From assembly GCA_020445765.1 (NCBI GenBank), contig JAGRFY010000022.1:1-64000 (forward strand): a DNA stretch of 64,000 nucleotides, read 5' to 3'. Position numbers and translations under genes: made by a program. The notes under the pieces were generated by a model. That model saw only the letters and a list, made by a program, of their open reading frames with translations, did no database searches and was not told the DNA's origin. This DNA comes from Rhodocyclaceae bacterium (lineage in GTDB: Bacteria; Pseudomonadota; Gammaproteobacteria; Burkholderiales; Rhodocyclaceae). The first letter of the stretch is position 1, and the number at the start of each line of letters is the position of its first letter. This document shows, piece by piece, positions 1 to 6,548 of this stretch.

Positions 1-83
1 ACCGAGATGTCCTGCATGTAGGGCTTTTCGTCCTTGTCCGGATCGTAGCGGTATATCTTTAATTGAGCTGTTCGGTTGCTCAT
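1..83 (-). CDS. sdhB: Succinate dehydrogenase iron-sulfur subunit, 5' end only
   Basis: The first 27 codons of SdhB are present; the rest lies beyond the window edge. The visible residues (MSNRTAQLKIYRYDPDKDEK, then PYMQDIS) are the typical SdhB N-terminus leading into the plant-type ferredoxin domain. SdhB carries electrons from the SdhA flavin through three Fe-S clusters to the membrane quinone site. It is the last gene of sdhCDAB here. A GGAGAG-type ribosome site lies just upstream of the ATG. The start sits inside the open frame that continues from sdhA, because sdhA shows no stop codon. Confidence 0.9.
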   Translation of the reverse strand, partial: MSNRTAQLKIYRYDPDKDEKPYMQDIS

Positions 84-1896
84 TGGCAACTCTCCGGTCG
101 TGTAAGTAGGTCCGCCGAGCGAGCGCGATCGGCTCGACGTTCGGCGAAAGCGGCTTCAAGTTCACCGGCTTGTACTCGAGGCGGTTGTCGGCGCTGTACC
201 ACAAGGTGTGCTTGAGCCATTCCTCGTCGTTGCGGCCGTTCGGATGCTCCGGCGTGTCCGGCGCGTCATCGCGGACGTGGGCGCCACGCGATTCCTTGCG
301 CGCCTCGGCGGAGATCATCGTCGCCTTGGCGACCTCGATCAGGTTGTCGAGCTCGAGCGCCTCGACCCGGGCGGTGTTCCAGACCTGGGACTTGTCGCCG
401 ATCTCGGTCGAGGCAGCACGCGCGGCCACGCCCTTGATCAGCTCGGCGCCTTCCTTCAGCAGATTGTCGAAACGGAACACGCCGGCGTGCTTCTGCATCG
501 TGCGCTGCATGTCGAGCCGCACCTCGTGGACGTTCTCGCCGTCCTTCTGGCCCTCGAGGCGCGCAATGCGTGCCAGCGACACGTCGGCGGCGTCGTCGGG
601 CAGGGGCTTCAGCGCCAGCGCGCCCGAGCGGAAATCCTCGACCACGGTCTCGCCGGCGGACTTGCCGAACACCAGCAAGTCGAGCAGCGAGTTGGTCCCC
701 AGCCGGTTCGCCCCATGCACCGATGCACAGGCACACTCGCCAGCCGCGTAGAAGCCGACGACCGCCGAATTGGCATCACCATCCTTCGGGATCACCACCT
801 GGCCGCGATAGTTGGTCGGGATGCCTCCCATCTGGTAGTGACAGGTCGGCACCACCGGAATCGGCGCCTTGATCGGATCGACGCCGGCGAACTGGATCGA
901 GATCTCGCGAATCCCGGGCAGCCGCTTGAGGATCGTTTCGGGCGACAGGTGGGTGATGTCGAGCAGCACGTGATCCTTGTCGGGTCCGCAGCCACGGCCC
1001 TCGTTGATCTCGGTGGTCATCGCCCGCGAAACGACGTCGCGCGAAGCCAGGTCCTTCAGGTTCGGTGCGTAGCGTTCCATGAAGCGCTCGCCGGCATCGT
1101 TTCGCAGAATGCCACCCTCGCCGCGCACCCCTTCGGTGATCAGCACGCCGGCACCGGCAACGCCGGTCGGGTGGAACTGCCAGAACTCCATGTCCTCCAG
1201 CGGGATCCCGGAGCGCGCCGCCATGCCGACGCCGTCGCCGGTGTTGATGAAGGCGTTGGTCGAGCTGTAATAGATGCGGCCGGCGCCACCAGTGGCGAAG
1301 ATCGTCGCGCGCGAATGGAAGATCGAGATCTCGCCGGTCTCCATCTCGAGGGCGGTCACGCCGAGCACGTCGCCGTCGCTGTTGCGGATCAGATCGAGGG
1401 CCATCCACTCGACGAAGAACTGCGTGTTGGCGCGCACGTTGCGCTGGTAGAGCGCGTGCAGCATCGCGTGGCCGGTACGGTCGGCCGCCGCACACGAGCG
1501 CATCACCGGTGCCTGGCCGTAGTTCATCGAGTGGCCGCCGAACGGGCGCTGGTAGATCTTGCCGTCATCGGTGCGGTCGAACGGCATGCCGTAGTGCTCG
1601 AGCTCGACCACCACCTCGTTGGCCTTGCGGCACATGAACTCGATGGCGTCCTGGTCGCCCAGCCAGTCCGACCCCTTGACGGTGTCGTACATGTGCCAGT
1701 GCCAGTTGTCTTCGGTGGAGTTGCCGAGGGATGCGGCGACGCCGCCCTGGGCGGCGACGGTATGGGAGCGGGTCGGAAAGACCTTGGTCAGGACGGCGGT
1801 CTTCATGCCCGCCTCGGACAGTTGCAGTGCGGCCCGCAGACCGGCACCGCCGGCGCCGACGATGACGGCGTCAAAGGTACGCTTGGCGACTTTCAC
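1..1896 (-). CDS. sdhA: Succinate dehydrogenase flavoprotein subunit, no stop codon in window
   Basis: SdhA is the catalytic flavoprotein of complex II, oxidising succinate to fumarate in the TCA cycle. The N-terminus has the GAGGAG dinucleotide-binding motif. The TRSHTVAAQGG segment carries the His that binds FAD covalently, and HPTG and RGEGG motifs follow. The start is GTG at 1896, directly after the sdhD stop (TAA then GTG), with GGAGG seven bases upstream; no ATG fits. The protein should end at codon 597 in ...RTY, as in other SdhA proteins. The next codon is TTA (103-105), not a stop, and the frame stays open to the window edge across the start of sdhB. Confidence 0.93.
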   Translation of the reverse strand, partial: MKVAKRTFDAVIVGAGGAGLRAALQLSEAGMKTAVLTKVFPTRSHTVAAQGGVAASLGNSTEDNWHWHMYDTVKGSDWLGDQDAIEFMCRKANEVVVELEHYGMPFDRTDDGKIYQRPFGGHSMNYGQAPVMRSCAAADRTGHAMLHALYQRNVRANTQFFVEWMALDLIRNSDGDVLGVTALEMETGEISIFHSRATIFATGGAGRIYYSSTNAFINTGDGVGMAARSGIPLEDMEFWQFHPTGVAGAGVLITEGVRGEGGILRNDAGERFMERYAPNLKDLASRDVVSRAMTTEINEGRGCGPDKDHVLLDITHLSPETILKRLPGIREISIQFAGVDPIKAPIPVVPTCHYQMGGIPTNYRGQVVIPKDGDANSAVVGFYAAGECACASVHGANRLGTNSLLDLLVFGKSAGETVVEDFRSGALALKPLPDDAADVSLARIARLEGQKDGENVHEVRLDMQRTMQKHAGVFRFDNLLKEGAELIKGVAARAASTEIGDKSQVWNTARVEALELDNLIEVAKATMISAEARKESRGAHVRDDAPDTPEHPNGRNDEEWLKHTLWYSADNRLEYKPVNLKPLSPNVEPIALARRTYLHDRRVANEQPNSSIKDIPLRSGQGRKALHAGHLG

Positions 1897-2244
1897 TTAC
1901 AACCTCCACAGGATCTGGGCGGCCCAACCGGCGTAGCCGACGAGCAGGAACAGGGTGATCACATGCAGCGCGAGGCGGATGCCGACCGGCTTGATGTAAT
2001 CCATGTAGATGTCGCGCACTCCGACCCAGGCGTGGAAGAACAGCGCCAGAAAGAACAGGAAGGTAAAGAAGCGCATGAAGCCACCGCCGAACATGCCGCG
2101 CCAGGCGTCGTAGCTCATCTCCGGCAGCGCAAGGGCGTTGAGCGCGAAGAAGACGGTGTACAGGGCCATGATCACTGCCGTGACGCGCTGCCCCAGCCAG
2201 TCGCGGAAACCGTAGTGAGCACCAACAACGATTCGCCTTACCAT
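1897..2244 (-). CDS. sdhD: Succinate dehydrogenase membrane anchor subunit SdhD
   Basis: 115-aa integral membrane subunit of complex II. It has three hydrophobic helices and the conserved HAWVGVRDIYMDYIKP stretch, which helps form the quinone site and the haem pocket. The start MVRRIVVGAHYGFRDWLGQR overlaps the end of sdhC by 7 bases. An upstream in-frame extension is rejected because it lies inside sdhC and lacks family character. sdhA follows with no gap. The length matches other proteobacterial SdhD proteins. Confidence 0.93.
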   Translation of the reverse strand: MVRRIVVGAHYGFRDWLGQRVTAVIMALYTVFFALNALALPEMSYDAWRGMFGGGFMRFFTFLFFLALFFHAWVGVRDIYMDYIKPVGIRLALHVITLFLLVGYAGWAAQILWRL

Positions 2245-2627
2245 AGCCACACCCCGACGATGAAGGTCAGCGCCAGGCTCACGCCGAGCACGATCTTTGA
2301 GGACTGGCGCGCCGCAGGCAGATCCAGGCCCTTGTGCATATCGAGCAGCAGGAAACGGATGCCCGCACAGAAATGATGCAGATAGGCCCACAACAGGCCG
2401 AACAGCAGGATCTTGGCCAGGGGATTCGAAACGATCTCCTTGTAGGCCGCGAAGGACTCTGGCGAACCCAGGCTCTTGCCGAACAGCATCAACAGGAAAG
2501 GCAGCATCAGGAACAGGCCGGCGCCGCTGACCCTGTGCAGGATCGAAACGATACCCGGCAGTGGCAGCCGGATCTCGTTCAGCGTCAGGAACTTCGGACG
2601 CTGTTTTCTCACACTCACGTCTGACAT
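2238..2627 (-). CDS. sdhC: Succinate dehydrogenase cytochrome b556 subunit SdhC
   Basis: 129-aa haem-binding membrane anchor of complex II. Family marks are SILHRVSGAGL in the first helix and HHFCAGIRFLLLDMHKG in the second, which carries the axial haem His. The start MSDVSVRKQRPKFL has GAGGGG about ten bases upstream; the upstream in-frame ATG lacks such a site. It is the first gene of sdhCDAB. The 93-base gap to the regulator gene contains a TATACT -10-like box (2689-2694, minus) within a GAAGT/ACTTC inverted repeat, which may be the operon promoter, although no clear -35 is visible. Confidence 0.93.
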   Translation of the reverse strand: MSDVSVRKQRPKFLTLNEIRLPLPGIVSILHRVSGAGLFLMLPFLLMLFGKSLGSPESFAAYKEIVSNPLAKILLFGLLWAYLHHFCAGIRFLLLDMHKGLDLPAARQSSKIVLGVSLALTFIVGVWLW

Positions 2628-2720
2628 TAGGTTTTCCCCTCTAAATCGGCGGACCGTTCCTGGCCACCGCACTCCCACAAAAGACCGAAGTATAACTTCT
2701 GGTAAACCCGAGTCGGGCGA

Positions 2721-3449
2721 TCAATTCAATTCGTTGTGATAGTAGTGCGCCTCGGTCAGGTACAACCCCCGTCGCCACTCCACCGGCCGGTCGCCGTAGG
2801 TGTACGTGACACGCTCGACGGAGAGCAGCGGCGTCGCTTCGGGGACCTCGAGGATTTCGGCAGTCGCCTTGTCGGCGGCCACCGCGCGGATCTTCTCATC
2901 GGCCCGGATCATGCGCAGCCCGAAGCGCGACTCGAACAGGCTGTACAGCGAACTGCGCCAGCTCTGCAGCACCTCGAGCGTCAGCCCCTGGAATATCTCG
3001 CCGGGCAGGTAGATCTCGTCCACGACCACCGGAGTGGTCGCAAACCTCAGCAATCGCCGTACAATCATGATCGGCGCACCCGGTTCAATGGCAAGTATGC
3101 GCGAAGCCTCGTGCCCGGCCTTGGCACGCCAGCATTCCAGGGGGATACTTTCGCGCTGAGGAATCGAGTCGTCGTCCGGAACCAGCCGGAGAAAGCGGAA
3201 CATCGCGCGCGGGTCGCTGTGCGACGCGACGAAGGTGCCCTTGCCCTGCTTGCGCACCAGCAGGTTCTCGGCAGCCATCTCGTCGATCGCCTTGCGCACC
3301 GTTCCCTGGCTGACGCTGAAGCGCACGGCCAGTTCCTGCTCACTGGGAATGGCCTGCCCCGGACGCCATTCGCCTGCCTCGAGGGCCTGCAGGATCAGGC
3401 TCTTGATCTGGCGATAAAGAGGGCTGAAGGTCGGGGACTCTTGGGCCAT
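2721..3449 (-). CDS. GntR family (HutC/UTRA type) transcriptional regulator
   Basis: 242-aa regulator. Residues 1-75 form the winged helix (PLYRQIKSLI, then the recognition helix in VRFSVSQGTVRKAIDEM). Residues 90-240 form a UTRA ligand-binding domain ending in VERVTYTYGDRPVEWRRGLY. It lies between sdhC (same strand) and mdh (divergent), so control of succinate/malate metabolism is likely; the ligand is unknown. The start MAQESPTF is chosen by family alignment; in-frame starts 3 and 13 codons upstream are possible. Its own -10 box lies inside the palindrome at 3491-3511, suggesting autorepression. Confidence 0.88.
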   Translation of the reverse strand: MAQESPTFSPLYRQIKSLILQALEAGEWRPGQAIPSEQELAVRFSVSQGTVRKAIDEMAAENLLVRKQGKGTFVASHSDPRAMFRFLRLVPDDDSIPQRESIPLECWRAKAGHEASRILAIEPGAPIMIVRRLLRFATTPVVVDEIYLPGEIFQGLTLEVLQSWRSSLYSLFESRFGLRMIRADEKIRAVAADKATAEILEVPEATPLLSVERVTYTYGDRPVEWRRGLYLTEAHYYHNELN

Positions 3450-3490
3450 GGCGCGCATTCCATCACAAAAATTCAAAAAGGTCCACATAA

Positions 3491-3511
3491 GTCTTATATC
3501 TTATATAAGAC
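3491..3511. promoter_or_regulatory. Palindromic operator in the gntR-mdh intergenic region
   Basis: A perfect 9-base inverted repeat (GTCTTATAT and ATATAAGAC) with a 3-base spacer. The 12-base palindrome TCTTATATAAGA sits at 3499-3510 within it. It covers the -10 box of the gntR promoter and ends 13 bases before the mdh -35 box. The placement suits autorepression of the GntR protein together with control of mdh. The binding partner is inferred from position. Confidence 0.7.
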
Positions 3512-3530
3512 AACATACATGAATTGACAA
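3502..3530 (-). promoter_or_regulatory. Promoter of the gntR regulator
   Basis: On the minus strand, TTGTCA (3530-3525) is followed after exactly 17 bases by TATATA (3507-3502). The predicted transcript starts near 3495, about 46 bases before the chosen gntR ATG. The -35 box overlaps the mdh -35 box on the other strand, so the two promoters are back to back. Confidence 0.6.
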
Positions 3531-3552
3531 TTTACCCCAGGCCCACTAGGAT
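3524..3552 (+). promoter_or_regulatory. Promoter of mdh
   Basis: A consensus TTGACA (3524-3529) is followed after 17 bases by TAGGAT (3547-3552, 4 of 6 consensus bases). The predicted start near 3559 leaves a leader of roughly 114 bases before the mdh ATG. Confidence 0.65.
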
Positions 3553-3672
3553 TCTCGCGCCGCAAGCGCCGCCCTCTGGACGTCCCAGGCTTCCAGAACG
3601 GCCGCGCCAGTCGCCAACGAGGATAGAAACCGCATTCGCCGCTTCGGCTTACAACGTGAGAGGGAGTCATCC

Positions 3673-4662
3673 ATGAGCAAAGCACCTGTTCGTGTCGCAG
3701 TCACCGGCGCCGCCGGCCAGATCGGATACAGCCTGCTTTTCCGCATCGCCAGCGGCGAGATGCTCGGCAAGGATCAGCCGGTCATCCTGCAACTGCTCGA
3801 TCTGCCGCAGGCCCAGAAGGCCGTCAAGGGCGTGATGATGGAGCTTGAGGACTGCGCCTTCCCGCTGCTTGCCGGGATGCTCGCCACCGACGATCCCAAC
3901 GTGGCCTTCAAGGACGCCGACTACTGCCTGCTGGTCGGTGCCCGGCCGCGTGGCCCCGGCATGGAGCGCGCCGATCTGCTGACCGCCAACGGCGCGATCT
4001 TCACGGTGCAGGGCAAGGCCATCGCCGAGAATGCCAACGAGAACGTGCGCGTGCTCGTCGTCGGCAACCCGTGCAACACCAATGCCTACATCGCCGCGGC
4101 CGCCGCCCGCAAGGTAGGCCGCACCAACCCCAACAACTACCACGGCATGCTGCGCCTCGATCACAACCGCGCACTGTCGCAACTCTCGGCCAAGACCGGC
4201 CGCCCGGTGTCGAGCTTCCGCAAGATGGTGGTGTGGGGCAATCACTCGCCCAGCATGTATGCGGACTACCGCTTCTGCGAGTCGAACGGTGACTCGGTCA
4301 AGTCGCTGGTGAACGATCACGCCTGGAACAACGACGTGTTCCTGCCGACCGTCGGCAAGCGCGGCGCCGCGATCATCGAGGCCCGCGGCCTGTCGTCGGC
4401 CGCGTCGGCCGCCAATGCGGCGATCGATCACATGCACGACTGGGCGCTCGGTTCCGACGACTGGGTGACCATGGGCGTACCGTCCGACGGTTCCTACGGC
4501 ATCCCCGAAGGGGTCGTGTTCGGCTTCGCGTGCGAGTGCAAGAATGGTGAGTTCTCGATCATCCAGGGCCTGCCGATCGACGATTACTCGCAGGAGAAGA
4601 TCAACAAGACCCTGGCCGAGCTCGAGGACGAGCGCGCAGCGGTCGCCGACATGCTGAAGTAA
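3673..4662 (+). CDS. mdh: Malate dehydrogenase
   Basis: 329-aa NAD-dependent malate dehydrogenase that converts malate to oxaloacetate in the cytoplasm. The Rossmann motif [11 protein letters not shown] is at residues 11-21, and the [18 protein letters not shown] loop carries substrate-binding Arg residues. Near position 160 are the LDHNRA Asp and, in the [11 protein letters not shown] segment, the catalytic His. The length and sequence fit the proteobacterial dimeric class. A GAGAGGGAG ribosome site precedes the ATG. The gene is divergent from the GntR regulator and is followed by a terminator-like hairpin. Confidence 0.97.
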   Translation: MSKAPVRVAVTGAAGQIGYSLLFRIASGEMLGKDQPVILQLLDLPQAQKAVKGVMMELEDCAFPLLAGMLATDDPNVAFKDADYCLLVGARPRGPGMERADLLTANGAIFTVQGKAIAENANENVRVLVVGNPCNTNAYIAAAAARKVGRTNPNNYHGMLRLDHNRALSQLSAKTGRPVSSFRKMVVWGNHSPSMYADYRFCESNGDSVKSLVNDHAWNNDVFLPTVGKRGAAIIEARGLSSAASAANAAIDHMHDWALGSDDWVTMGVPSDGSYGIPEGVVFGFACECKNGEFSIIQGLPIDDYSQEKINKTLAELEDERAAVADMLK

Positions 4663-4685
4663 GCGCCGAACGCTGCAGACAGCAG

Positions 4686-4719
4686 GGGTCGCGGTACAAT
4701 GCCGCGGCCCTTTTTGTTT
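4686..4719 (+). terminator. Terminator-like hairpin after mdh
   Basis: The stem GGGTCGCGG pairs with CCGCGGCCC (one G-T pair) around a 7-base loop and is followed by TTTTT. This is a standard Rho-independent shape 23 bases after the mdh stop. The loop also contains TACAAT, so a -10 box for the downstream lyase gene is an alternative reading, but no -35 box is evident. Confidence 0.7.
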
Positions 4720-4731
4720 GCAGGGACCTCG

Positions 4732-5736
4732 ATGAGCGTTTCAGACCAATCCGCCGCCCACCCTTCCCGGGTGCTCTTCTCGGGCGAGCGCCAACTCCCT
4801 TCCCTGCCCGCGGTCGACCACTACGCAGGCTCCGAGAAACTGATCCGCAAGGCGCTCGCGCTGCAGGCCGAACTGGGGCCGGTGTTCGACGTCACCTGTG
4901 ATTGCGAGGATGGAGCCGCTGCCGGCGCCGAGCAGGCACACGCCGAGATGTGCGCGGAGATCGTGATGAGCGGTGACAACCGGCACGACCGGGTCGGCGT
5001 GCGCATCCACGACGTCACCCATCACCACTGGCGAACCGATCTGGAGATCCTGATTCCCAGGGCCGGTTCGCGCCTGCCCTTCGTGACCCTGCCAAAGCCG
5101 TGCTGCGCGGGCGACGTGCGCACCCAGCTCGCTGCCCTGCGCGAGATCGAACACCGCTGCGGCATCGAACGCCCGATACCGGTGCATGTGCTGATCGAGA
5201 CGCACGGCGCACTCCATGAAGTCTGGGAGATCGCGGCAATCGACGGCGTCGAATCCCTCGATTTTGGGCTGATGGACTTCGTCAGTGCCCACGGCGGGGC
5301 GATCGGCGGTGCCGCCATGAAGAGTCCCGGCCAGTTCGACCATCCGCTGGTACGCCGCGCGAAATGCGAGATCGCGGCGGCCGCGCTGGCCAACGGCGTG
5401 GTGCCGTCGCACAATGTCACGACCGAACTGCGCGACACCGGATTGATCCGCGCAGACGCCTCGCGGGCACGACACGAGTTCGCGTTCCTGCGGATGTGGA
5501 GCATCCATCCGAACCAGATCGAACCGATCCTGGACGCGATGCGCCCGGATTTCGCCGAAGTCAGCAAGGCGGCCGACATCATTCTCGCGGCAATCGACGC
5601 CGACTGGGGCCCGATTCAGCACGAGGGCACGCTGCACGACCGCGCATCGTATCGCTACTATTGGTCGCTGCTGCAGCGCGCGCGCTCGACCGGAGTGCCC
5701 ATCTGCGGGTCGGTGCGCGCCCTGTTTGCCGATTGA
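4732..5736 (+). CDS. HpcH/HpaI aldolase / CitE-like CoA ester lyase
   Basis: 334-aa protein of the CitE-like branch of the HpcH/HpaI superfamily (a TIM barrel that cleaves or hydrolyses acyl-CoA esters such as malyl-, citryl- or methylmalyl-CoA). Seen are an N-terminal Arg/Ser-rich segment, a DCEDGA motif with metal- and CoA-site acidic residues near position 60, LIETHGALHEV with the metal Glu, and FGLMDFVSAHG. The start MSVSDQSAAHP lies after the hairpin and behind CAGGGAC; an upstream in-frame start lies inside the hairpin. Genes of this type commonly follow mdh in Betaproteobacteria. The exact substrate cannot be read from sequence. Confidence 0.85.
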   Translation: MSVSDQSAAHPSRVLFSGERQLPSLPAVDHYAGSEKLIRKALALQAELGPVFDVTCDCEDGAAAGAEQAHAEMCAEIVMSGDNRHDRVGVRIHDVTHHHWRTDLEILIPRAGSRLPFVTLPKPCCAGDVRTQLAALREIEHRCGIERPIPVHVLIETHGALHEVWEIAAIDGVESLDFGLMDFVSAHGGAIGGAAMKSPGQFDHPLVRRAKCEIAAAALANGVVPSHNVTTELRDTGLIRADASRARHEFAFLRMWSIHPNQIEPILDAMRPDFAEVSKAADIILAAIDADWGPIQHEGTLHDRASYRYYWSLLQRARSTGVPICGSVRALFAD

Positions 5737-5753
5737 ACCGTGCCCATCGGCAA
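5726..5753. other. Stem-loop between convergent genes
   Basis: TTGCCGAT and ATCGGCAA form an 8-bp stem around a 12-base loop, starting at the end of the lyase gene and lying just before the pilE stop on the other strand. It lacks a U-tract on either strand, so it is a weak bidirectional terminator candidate at best. Confidence 0.35.
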
Positions 5754-5762
5754 GGACGAACG

Positions 5763-6209
5763 CTATTTCCAGCAGTCCTTGACCGCCTTGCTGCAACTTC
5801 CGCCAACACCTTTGACGCCCTGCTGCGTCAGAGTCATCGAGCAGCCGCAGGTCTTGTCGGCAGTGGTTTGCTTTGCCGTCGGTGCAGCCGAAACGGTGTA
5901 AGCCGTGAGGTTGAGCGTCGGCGTCGCGAAGGTGAAGAATCCGGCAAGATCATTACTGCATTCGAGCGCCGGCAAGGCGATGTTGTTGCCATTGCTGTCC
6001 TGATCGTACCTCAGCGCCAGCGTGTAGTTGCGCTCGAGGAACTGGGCGTACTCGAGAAGACAGACCTCCGCCTTGCCGCGGCGAGTCTTCGCAATCTGCG
6101 ACGAATACGACGCGTAGGCGACCGCCGACAGGATCGCGATGATCGAAATCACGATCAGCATTTCGATCAAGGTGAATCCGCGGCTGGCACCGCCGATCAC
6201 GCGTCTCAT
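5763..6209 (-). CDS. pilE: Type IV minor pilin PilE
   Basis: 148-aa prepilin with a short leader (MRRVIGGASRG) followed by FTLIEMLIVISIIAILSAVA: cleavage after Gly, then Phe+1 and Glu+5, then the hydrophobic alpha1-N helix. Four Cys residues in the C-terminal half could form disulfides. It is the last gene of the fimT-pilVWXY1-pilY2-pilE operon, the position of the minor pilin PilE in Pseudomonas. Minor pilins prime pilus assembly in the inner membrane. The start overlaps the preceding gene by 4 bases. Confidence 0.88.
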   Translation of the reverse strand: MRRVIGGASRGFTLIEMLIVISIIAILSAVAYASYSSQIAKTRRGKAEVCLLEYAQFLERNYTLALRYDQDSNGNNIALPALECSNDLAGFFTFATPTLNLTAYTVSAAPTAKQTTADKTCGCSMTLTQQGVKGVGGSCSKAVKDCWK

Positions 6210-6547
6210 CGCTCCCTCCCGGACGACGCCGGCGCCGCGTGCTCGAGCCACAGTGATACCAGCGCGCCACCCTCGCCCGGCATGAAGGCCACGTTGCTGC
6301 CTCTGGGCAGCTGGCGAAGATCGTCGAGGCGATTCGAACCGACATAGGCCTGGGTGTCTTCGGTGATCTTGTAAGGCTTGCGATCGATCCACACCATTCG
6401 CCGCGCAACGTCGATTCGCGTCAGCGTGCCCCGCTGTTCAAGCATGTAAAGCGGCAGCGGCGGCACGCCGTCGTCGGCCTGGACCGGCGGCAACACCGCC
6501 GCCATCGCCGCCACCAGCGCCAGCCACGCCATCGGCTTCGTGTTCAT
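6206..6547 (-). CDS. Small exported pilus-operon protein, PilY2-like by position
   Basis: 113-aa protein with a signal peptide (MNTKPMAWLALVAAMAAVLP, cleavage near AQA/DD) and a short soluble domain with no motif I recognise (RRMVWIDRKPYKITEDTQAY). It sits between pilY1 and pilE, where Pseudomonas aeruginosa has pilY2, a protein of nearly the same size. The PilY2 link rests on position and length, not on a visible motif. It overlaps pilE by 4 bases and starts directly after the pilY1 stop, so it is probably translationally coupled. Confidence 0.75.
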   Translation of the reverse strand: MNTKPMAWLALVAAMAAVLPPVQADDGVPPLPLYMLEQRGTLTRIDVARRMVWIDRKPYKITEDTQAYVGSNRLDDLRQLPRGSNVAFMPGEGGALVSLWLEHAAPASSGRER

Positions 6548-6548
6548 C

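Noticed and set aside
208..2376. A 722-codon open frame on the plus strand across the sdhA-sdhD genes
   Set aside because: It is antisense to sdhA, sdhD and part of sdhC, has no domain character, and arises from the GC-rich codon bias of the real genes.
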